NCBI GenBank assembly: GCA_900321845.1 | Contig: ONXT01000167.1 | Location: forward strand, 1-5,167 | Source of the DNA: an uncultured Bacteroidales bacterium | Lineage (GTDB): Bacteria; Bacteroidota; Bacteroidia; Bacteroidales; WCHB1-69 | Direction of reading: 5' to 3' | Length of the DNA: 5,167 nucleotides | The notes under the pieces: generated by a model | The model's input: the letters and a program-made list of their open reading frames with translations, nothing else | The model's database searches: none | Told to the model about the DNA's origin: nothing | Program-made: the position numbers and the translations under genes | Shown: one piece after another, positions 1 through 5,167 of the stretch | Numbering within the stretch: position 1 is the first letter of the stretch | How the letters are laid out: every line of letters starts with the position of its first letter

Positions 1-831
1 ATCCGCCCCGATGTGGAGAACCTGACGCGAATCAGCGTGCGCGGCTTTTATGACATCGCCCCAGGCGACACCCTCTTCATCACCGCCAATGACAATACCT
101 TTACCCCTTATGTAATTACCGGCGACAGCAGTGCGATTTCTTTCGGGACGAATGGCACGGAGCTTGTGGTCCGTTTCGTGTCGGATGACACGCTCGCCCG
201 ATTCGGTTTCTCCTTGGGCTATACCACCATCTCGACGCAATACTGCCACGGAGTGGTTTCAAGTAACACCAATTCGGGTAACATCACCGACGGCAGCGAC
301 GAGGATGATTACGTCGCCTTCTCCGATTGCCATTTCCGCGTCATTGTGGCTGGCTCTCCTTATACCATGTTGCATATCAATTACTTGGATTTGGAGGAAG
401 ACCGCGATTTCCTCTATGTCTTTGACGAATTGCCTAGAAATGATAGACTGCTGATGGCGCTGACCGGCGAGATGAGCGACACCACCATTTTCGTCAACAA
501 ACGCAAACTCTATTTCATTTTCACCTCCGATGAGGCGAACAACCGTGCGGGCTTCGATATTGACTATTATGGGACGACTGGCGTGGAAGAAGTTGGGAGG
601 GATGGTTTTCGCGCCTATCCGAATCCCGTTTCCGACGAACTGAACATCCACACCGCTTCGCCGATGAAGGTAGCCGTTTTGCGCGATATGACCGGTCGGG
701 AACTGCGTCGCGTGGTAGTGGATGATAACAGTTTCACCCTACCCGTCAGCTCGTTGGCCGATGGCGTTTATTTGTTGCAGATTCAGATGGATAACAAATT
801 GATTGTTAAGAAGATAGTGGTGTCGAAATAG
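1..831 (+). CDS. Secreted CUB-domain protein with T9SS type A sorting domain (5' truncated)
   Basis: The reading frame is open to the left edge and ends at TAG (829-831), so 276 C-terminal residues are visible and the true start lies outside; the GTG at 13 is just an internal valine codon. Visible residues 1-75 look like the second half of a CUB beta-sandwich (GDTLFI, then FVSDDTLARFGF). Residues 82-190 look like a fuller CUB module: cysteines 82 and 110, LDLE at 129-132, DFLYVFD at 136-142 and FTSDEANNRAGF at 174-185. Residues 203-276 form a T9SS type A sorting domain, with YPNPVSDELNI near its start, a DMTGREL strand, LADGVYLLQI and a final KKIVV strand. Family knowledge says such proteins cross the inner membrane by Sec and the outer membrane by T9SS, ending on the surface or outside. 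CUB modules usually mediate protein or carbohydrate binding. Any catalytic domain would be in the missing N-terminal part, so the overall function is unknown. The gene converges with dnaE. Confidence 0.88.
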   Translation: MRPDVENLTRISVRGFYDIAPGDTLFITANDNTFTPYVITGDSSAISFGTNGTELVVRFVSDDTLARFGFSLGYTTISTQYCHGVVSSNTNSGNITDGSDEDDYVAFSDCHFRVIVAGSPYTMLHINYLDLEEDRDFLYVFDELPRNDRLLMALTGEMSDTTIFVNKRKLYFIFTSDEANNRAGFDIDYYGTTGVEEVGRDGFRAYPNPVSDELNIHTASPMKVAVLRDMTGRELRRVVVDDNSFTLPVSSLADGVYLLQIQMDNKLIVKKIVVSK

Positions 832-862
832 TAGTGTAGAAGTGCGCTTCGACACTACTATT
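827..862. terminator. Likely bidirectional terminator hairpin between convergent genes
   Basis: A perfect 11-bp inverted repeat, AATAGTAGTGT (827-837) and ACACTACTATT (852-862), encloses a second 4-bp stem GAAG/CTTC (839-842 and 847-850) with a TGCG loop. One A/G mismatch (838/851) separates the stems. The left arm contains the TAG stop of the CUB-protein gene, and the right arm ends 11 bp before the dnaE stop. The position between convergent stops suggests it ends both transcripts. The T-tracts on either side are short (TTCC on +, TTTC on -), so this is weaker than a textbook intrinsic terminator. It may act mainly as a 3'-end stabilising hairpin. Confidence 0.7.
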
Positions 863-873
863 CCAGATTATTC

Positions 874-3800
874 CTATTCCAAGGAGACGCATTCGCGTAA
901 ATAGTACGGCAGCGTCTTGATGAAGGTTTCTGCGTCCACTTTCATTTCGTAGTTTGAAAAATCCGATGAGAACTCGCTGTTATTGGCAGTGATGCTGAAC
1001 AAGAGCGGAGTCTTGCCGAACTCCTTCTCGGTTTCTTTTGCCTTCTTGTTGGATTTTTCGACGGTGTCTTTGATGATATTGGCCAAATTCTCACTTAAAT
1101 CGCTGATGTTGAATTTCATCCTGACGGCCTTGCATGTTTTGGTGTAGGCGTCTTGAAGGTAGATGATATCTACTGGCTTGAGCATGAATCTCTTGTCCTT
1201 GATGTCGCGGGCGAAACCGCGTTCCGTCACGCGTGCTTTCACGAGCAGGAATTGTGATTTGCTGAAGAGGTGTTTGTATTTGCTCCAATCTTCTCCGAAC
1301 AGCATCCATTCGAATGAGCCGACGTAGTCTTCAAAGGTGACTATTCCGTAGGCATTGCCGCTCTTGCCGATTCTTTCGATGGAGTTGGTTACTATAACAG
1401 CGAAAGAAAGTGTGTGGTTGGCGTGCTTGATCCAATTGCTTTGGTCGGACACGACGGAGAGGTCGGTATTGGTGAAGCTCTTGAGGATGGGTTTGAACTC
1501 GTCGAGCGGATGGCCGGAGATGTAGAATCCTGCAATTTCTTTCTCGTGCATGAGTTTTTCGAAAGCGCTCCACGGTTCGCATTCAGGAATGGTGGGTAGT
1601 GCGGTGGCGGAAACTTCGGCGGGTGCGTCGTCGAAGATGGAGAACTGCCCTTTCGCGGTACCCTCTTGGTTTTTGGAAGCGTAGTTGATGAGCCTCTCGA
1701 CAAATGTCCTGCCGTCTTCTTCGTAGAAGAATTGGGCGCGGTGGATGTTCCCGAAGGAGTCGAAAGCGCCGACGGACGCCATGCTTTCAATGACGCGGCG
1801 GTTGCAGGAGCGCAGATTGATGCGGTCCATAAAGTCGAAGATGTTCTTGTATTTCCCGTTTTTGTTTCTCTCTTCCACAAGGTCGGCGATGGCGGAGGCG
1901 CCCACGCCTTTCAGAGCGGCCAATCCGAAGCGGATGGCACCGTTCTTGTCAACGGTGAAATCGATGTCCGACTCGTTCACATCGGGTGGCAGCACGGGGA
2001 TGTTGTGGGCGGCCGCCTCCTCTACCAGAATGGAAACGCGCTTGATGTCGTTGATTTCCAGCGTTAGGTTCGCTGCAAGGAATTCAGCCATGAAGTTCGC
2101 CTTCAGCCAGGCAGTCTGGTAAGAAACGTATGCGTAGCATGTGGCGTGTGACTTGTTGAATGCGTATTCGGCGAACTTCTTCCACTCTTCCCAGATTTTG
2201 TCCAAATTGGCTTTGTCGTAGCCGTGTTCGGTGCCGCCGGCGATGAATTTGCCGTTCAACTCCTCCATCAGCTTGATCTTCTTCTTGCCCATGGCCTTGC
2301 GCAGTGTGTCGGCCTGCCCGCGAGTGAAGCCCGCCAGCATCCGCGACAGCAGCATCACCTGCTCCTGATAGACGGTGATGCCGTAGGTGTCGTCCAGGAT
2401 CTTGCCCATTTCCGGGATGGGATAGGTGATCTTTTCCAGCCCTTGTTTTCTGCGGATAAAGGTAGGGATGTTGTCCATCGGTCCCGGTCGGTAGAGGGAG
2501 ACCATGGCGATGATGTCCTCGAAACGCGTCGGCTTCAGTTCGCGCAGGTATTTGCGCATACCGGGACTTTCAAACTGGAATACTGCAGTCATGTCGCCTT
2601 CGCAGAACAGTTCGTAGGTCTTCTGGTCTTCTAATGAAATATTGTCGATGTCGATATCCTGTTTTTTACTCTTTTTAATGTTCTTCAGCGCTTCCGTAAT
2701 GATGTCAAGCGTTTTCAGTCCGAGGAAGTCCATCTTCAGCAGGCCGGCTTCTTCCACGAGGGAGCCTTCGTATTGGGTGACCATGGTCTCGGAGTTCTTG
2801 GCTGTGGAGAGCGGGATGCAGTCGAAGAGGTTGTCGCGTCCGATAATGACACCGCAGGCATGGACGCCTGTTCCGCGGATGGAACCATCGAGTTTGACAG
2901 CGTATTTCAAGGTCTTGCGTACCAGCTCGTTGCCCTCTTCCATCTCTTTTTTCAGCTCAGGCACGAGGTCAATGGCTTGTTGCAGCGACTTGATGGGTTT
3001 GTTGTTGCTGTCCTTGTCGGGCACGAGTTTGGCGAGGCGGTTGCTTTCAGATATGGGCAGTTTCAGCACGCGGGCGCAGTCGCGGATGGCGGTTTTGGCC
3101 TTCATTTCCATCAATGTAATGATAACGGCGACCTTCTCCTTGCCGTATTTTTCGCTTACGTATTGGATGGTTTTCTCGCGTCCTTGGCCGTCCATGTCGA
3201 TGTCCATATCGGGCATGGAGATACGGTCGGGGTTGAGGAAACGCTCAAAGAGCAGGTCGTACTTGATGGGGTCGATGTTGGTGATGTGGAGGCAGTAGGC
3301 GATGGCGGAGCCGGCGGCGGAACCGCGACCCGGCCCGAAACGGATGCCGTTTTTCTTGCCCGCCTCAATGAAGTCGAGCACGATGAGGAAGTAGCCTGGA
3401 AACTTCATGTCGCAGACGGTCTTCAACTCGAACTCGAGGCGCTCCTTGATCTCATCGCTCAGGTTCTCGCCCCAGCGCTCTTTCGCCCCCTCCCACGTGA
3501 GGTAGCGAAGGTAATCCGCGTCGTCCTTGAATCCTTGGGGAACTACGAAGCGGGGCAGGGTGGGGGCGTGCGCCAAAGAGAAGGTCTCCACTTTCCTCAC
3601 AATCTCCTGCGTGTTGGTGATCGCTTCTGGTATGTCGGAGAAAAGCTCTTCCATCTCCGCCGTCGTACGGAAATACTCCTCGCCCGAATAGGCCATCCCG
3701 TTGTCGTCAAGGTCATCGGTGGCCACGCCGTCGCTCTCGGTGAAGTCCTTCCCCGTGTTGATGCAAATCAGCATCTTGTGCGTGTTGAAGTCCTCCTGGT

Positions 3801-4494
3801 TTACAAAGTGTACGTCGTTGCTGGCGATGACCTTCACATGGTGTTTGGCGGCCAGCTCCATGATGGCGGCGTTGACCAGCTTTTGCTCCTTGTGCCCGTT
3901 GCGCTGCAGCTCAAGGTAGTAGTTGCTGCCGTAAATCGACTTGAACTCCTCCACCACTTTGTCGGCGGCCTCCAAGTTGAAAGAGACGGGTAGCGTGCCG
4001 TCGTGCAGCGAGGGGTTGCTTCTCATGATCACTTGCGGAAGTTCGCCGCCCAAGCAGGCGGAGCAGCAGATAATGCCCTCCGAGTATTTGCGCATGATCT
4101 CCTTGTCGATGCGCGGTTTGTAGTACTCACCTTCAATGTAACCCAGCGAAACGAGGCGGCTGAGGTTCCGGTAGCCGTCCATGTTGCGCGCGAGCAGGAT
4201 CAGATGGTGCCCGCTGCGGTCCTCCTTCGAGCTCTTGGAAAAACGGCTGTGGCGCGCCACATACACCTCGCATCCGATGATGGCCTTGAATTTCTCCGCA
4301 TCCTTCGGCAATTCGCTGTTGAACTTCTCGACCTCCTTCACAAAGGTGAATATCCCGAACATGTTCCCGTGGTCGGTGACTGCCATCGCGCGCTGCCCGT
4401 CCGCGTACGCTTTTTTAATCAGCTCTGGAATCGTGGCCAGACCGTCAAGAATTGAATACTGCGTGTGGACGTGGAGGTGGGTGAAATTGCTCAT
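874..4494 (-). CDS. dnaE: DNA polymerase III subunit alpha (replicative polymerase, DnaE type)
   Basis: This 1206-residue protein (E. coli DnaE has 1160) is the catalytic alpha subunit that copies the chromosome in the polymerase III holoenzyme. An N-terminal PHP domain spans about residues 5-235: HLHVHT at 6-11, D17, TDHG at 40-43, E76, HHL at 96-98, C147 and NDVH at 226-229. The palm follows, with GPGRGSAAGS at 387-396 and catalytic Asp431 and Asp433 in PDMDIDM plus Asp589 in KMDFLGL, equivalent to E. coli D401, D403 and D555. Fingers motifs include FQFESPGMR (639-647), YRPGP (668-672), YQEQVM (709-714), LRKAMGKKK (731-739) and FNKSHA (779-784). A helix-hairpin-helix segment lies near 884-912, a clamp-binding motif QFSIF at 950-954 and an OB fold at about 1025-1115. 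The last 90 or so residues differ from E. coli. The ATG at 4494 sits five codons before the first PHP motif, the usual spacing. No Shine-Dalgarno is visible, as is typical for Bacteroidota. The frame is intact, and the gene seems to be transcribed alone. Confidence 0.98.
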   Translation of the reverse strand: MSNFTHLHVHTQYSILDGLATIPELIKKAYADGQRAMAVTDHGNMFGIFTFVKEVEKFNSELPKDAEKFKAIIGCEVYVARHSRFSKSSKEDRSGHHLILLARNMDGYRNLSRLVSLGYIEGEYYKPRIDKEIMRKYSEGIICCSACLGGELPQVIMRSNPSLHDGTLPVSFNLEAADKVVEEFKSIYGSNYYLELQRNGHKEQKLVNAAIMELAAKHHVKVIASNDVHFVNQEDFNTHKMLICINTGKDFTESDGVATDDLDDNGMAYSGEEYFRTTAEMEELFSDIPEAITNTQEIVRKVETFSLAHAPTLPRFVVPQGFKDDADYLRYLTWEGAKERWGENLSDEIKERLEFELKTVCDMKFPGYFLIVLDFIEAGKKNGIRFGPGRGSAAGSAIAYCLHITNIDPIKYDLLFERFLNPDRISMPDMDIDMDGQGREKTIQYVSEKYGKEKVAVIITLMEMKAKTAIRDCARVLKLPISESNRLAKLVPDKDSNNKPIKSLQQAIDLVPELKKEMEEGNELVRKTLKYAVKLDGSIRGTGVHACGVIIGRDNLFDCIPLSTAKNSETMVTQYEGSLVEEAGLLKMDFLGLKTLDIITEALKNIKKSKKQDIDIDNISLEDQKTYELFCEGDMTAVFQFESPGMRKYLRELKPTRFEDIIAMVSLYRPGPMDNIPTFIRRKQGLEKITYPIPEMGKILDDTYGITVYQEQVMLLSRMLAGFTRGQADTLRKAMGKKKIKLMEELNGKFIAGGTEHGYDKANLDKIWEEWKKFAEYAFNKSHATCYAYVSYQTAWLKANFMAEFLAANLTLEINDIKRVSILVEEAAAHNIPVLPPDVNESDIDFTVDKNGAIRFGLAALKGVGASAIADLVEERNKNGKYKNIFDFMDRINLRSCNRRVIESMASVGAFDSFGNIHRAQFFYEEDGRTFVERLINYASKNQEGTAKGQFSIFDDAPAEVSATALPTIPECEPWSAFEKLMHEKEIAGFYISGHPLDEFKPILKSFTNTDLSVVSDQSNWIKHANHTLSFAVIVTNSIERIGKSGNAYGIVTFEDYVGSFEWMLFGEDWSKYKHLFSKSQFLLVKARVTERGFARDIKDKRFMLKPVDIIYLQDAYTKTCKAVRMKFNISDLSENLANIIKDTVEKSNKKAKETEKEFGKTPLLFSITANNSEFSSDFSNYEMKVDAETFIKTLPYYLRECVSLE

Positions 4495-4594
4495 GGTGAA
4501 AATCGTTGTTGGTTTGGTTGAAATTGAAAAATGAAGGTGAGAATGTGCTAATGCAATGATTTATAGGCCATGCCTGCATCGCATCGCACAAGGG

Positions 4595-4602
4595 CAAAGA
4601 TA
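4595..4602 (-). promoter_or_regulatory. Probable dnaE promoter, Bacteroidota -7 element
   Basis: On the minus strand this reads TATCTTTG, an exact match to the primary sigma factor -7 consensus TAnnTTTG of Bacteroidota, followed by CCC. It lies about 100 bp upstream of the dnaE ATG, implying a 5' leader of roughly 90-100 nt. The -33 element is poor: the nearest TTG (4629-4631, minus strand) is 26 bp away, longer than usual. The sequence further upstream is AT-rich with A/T runs. The leader has no recognisable riboswitch or Shine-Dalgarno. The assignment rests on the -7 match and position. Confidence 0.6.
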
Positions 4603-4689
4603 CAGTTGTTTTATGAAATAATCTATGCCAATATTCGATTTTTTTGAAAAGTTATTGACATTGACCTCCGGAGCCTTTATCGATATTTG

Positions 4690-4724
4690 AAAAAACCGCG
4701 CACGGGAATTCCCGAACGCGGTTT
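4690..4724 (-). terminator. Intrinsic terminator of the downstream-edge T9SS gene
   Basis: Read on the minus strand, an 8-bp stem AAACCGCG/CGCGGTTT (outer arms 4717-4724 and 4693-4700) surrounds the inner palindrome CGGGAATTCCCG (4703-4714), and the hairpin runs into six consecutive T residues (4690-4695). A two-base by two-base internal loop separates the inner and outer stems. It begins 40 bp after the TAA of the gene at 4765, so it should end that transcript before the dnaE promoter. On the plus strand the hairpin is followed by only three T residues, which argues for minus-strand use. Confidence 0.88.
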
Positions 4725-4731
4725 GTATGGC

Positions 4732-4761
4732 GTGGCAATGCGGAAATCGCATTACTGCCAC
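4732..4761 (-). other. Second hairpin just after the stop codon, upstream of the terminator
   Basis: GTGGCA (4732-4737) pairs with TGCCAC (4756-4761) and ATGCG (4738-4742) pairs with CGCAT (4748-4752). This gives 11 bp with a 5-nt GAAAT loop and a 3-nt bulge (4753-4755). It starts 3 bp beyond the TAA of the minus-strand gene and lies directly before the intrinsic terminator in the direction of transcription. It has no following T-tract, so it is more likely a 3'-end mRNA stabilising structure or chance pairing than a terminator. Confidence 0.45.
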
Positions 4762-4764
4762 AAA

Positions 4765-5167
4765 TTATTCTCTCGTCACAACGAACTTCTTCGCAATGGT
4801 GTGTCCGTTGTTTCTGACGTAGATGAAGTAGATGCCCTGGGCAAGGTCTTTTACGTTGTAAGTGAGTGTTGCCTCGTTGTCGAGGAGGTTTTCTTCAACA
4901 ACTTGGAGTAACTTGCCTTGTGCATCGGTGATGGTGACGGTGGTCGCACCCTCCATGCCCTCGATGCGGAGGTTGAGCTGATCGCGAACCGGGTTCGGAT
5001 ATGCCTCGATGCGGGCAGCGGTTCCGGCATTCTCCTCGATTCCGGTGGGAGCCGGGCTCGGGGCGGCCTGCGGATCACCTACCACGATGTTGATGGTACG
5101 GGTGGCTATGGTTTCGCGTTCGAGCGGGTCGCTGTTCTTTCCACCATAGAGCGGACCGATTCGTCTG
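4765..5167 (-). CDS. Secreted or surface protein with T9SS type A sorting domain (5' truncated)
   Basis: The frame stays open from the TAA (4765-4767) to the right edge, leaving 133 visible C-terminal residues. The GTG at 5085 is internal, because coding-like sequence continues upstream (RETIATRTINIVVGD). Visible residues 16-30 look like the closing beta strand of an extracellular beta-sandwich domain that I cannot name. Residues 31-50 form a Pro/Ala-rich linker (AAPSPAPTG). From about residue 53 there is a T9SS type A sorting domain: IEAYPNPVRDQLNL, then VTITDAQGKLLQ, LAQGIYFIYV and a final AKKFVVTRE. Such domains direct Sec-exported proteins across the outer membrane and are usually cleaved or used for surface anchoring. 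The domain is similar in layout to that of the gene at the left edge but clearly diverged, so it is a shared module rather than a recent duplicate. The effector part is outside the window and its function is unknown. The gene has its own terminator downstream. Confidence 0.88.
   Translation of the reverse strand, partial: RRIGPLYGGKNSDPLERETIATRTINIVVGDPQAAPSPAPTGIEENAGTAARIEAYPNPVRDQLNLRIEGMEGATTVTITDAQGKLLQVVEENLLDNEATLTYNVKDLAQGIYFIYVRNNGHTIAKKFVVTRE

Noticed and set aside
2773..3993. 406-codon open frame on the plus strand opposite dnaE
   Set aside because: It is antisense to well-conserved polymerase motifs. Its low-complexity Val/Gly/His/Leu-rich translation is typical of a shadow frame in a GC-rich third-position gene, and it has no promoter or domain.
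4571..4589. Short GCATC direct repeats in the dnaE leader
   Set aside because: There are only two adjacent copies, too short to be called a functional repeat, an iteron or a DnaA-type site cluster.
4651..4662. TTGACATTGAC, resembling a sigma-70 -35 box on the plus strand
   Set aside because: There is no matching -10 and no plus-strand gene downstream, and Bacteroidota do not use this promoter type.
4561..4761. 66-residue open frame on the minus strand between the right-edge gene and dnaE
   Set aside because: It runs straight through the intrinsic terminator and the dnaE -7 element, has no recognisable domain, and its composition does not look like a protein. It is treated as chance.
4765..5085. 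GTG at 5085 as the start of a 106-residue protein
   Set aside because: The frame stays open upstream to the window edge with coding-like beta-strand sequence, there is no signal peptide after the GTG, and a T9SS cargo needs an N-terminal Sec signal. The gene is therefore a truncated larger one.

Overview
The window comes from a member of the Bacteroidota, most likely a Bacteroidales-type organism. Three things point there: two different proteins end in the C-terminal sorting domain of the type IX secretion system (T9SS), which is essentially confined to this phylum; the gene upstream region carries a TATCTTTG element, matching the Bacteroidota -7 promoter consensus TAnnTTTG; and the large gene has no Shine-Dalgarno sequence, as is common in this phylum. 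I cannot name a genus.

Layout from left to right. Positions 1-831 (+) hold the 3' part of a gene for a secreted protein with two CUB-like modules and a T9SS type A sorting domain. A 42-bp convergent gap follows, with a long, nearly perfect hairpin (827-862) that begins inside the stop region of that gene. Positions 874-4494 (-) hold a complete dnaE for the 1206-residue alpha subunit of DNA polymerase III. Positions 4495-4764 are a 270-bp spacer that carries the likely dnaE promoter, an intrinsic terminator and a second hairpin. Positions 4765 to the right edge (-) hold the 3' part of another gene for a T9SS-secreted protein, so it is also 5'-truncated in this window.

The dnaE gene is the replicative core enzyme and appears to be transcribed from its own promoter. 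It is insulated from the upstream secreted-protein gene by a good intrinsic terminator and from the convergent gene by the shared hairpin. The two flanking genes encode extracellular or cell-surface proteins with no evident functional link to replication. Their shared sorting domain means both would be exported by the Sec pathway and then by T9SS.

I did not find an undescribed multi-gene system here. The most useful observations are that DnaE keeps what looks like a complete PHP metal site (possible built-in proofreading), has a clear sliding-clamp motif and a C-terminal part unlike that of E. coli, and that the spacers hold well-formed hairpins.
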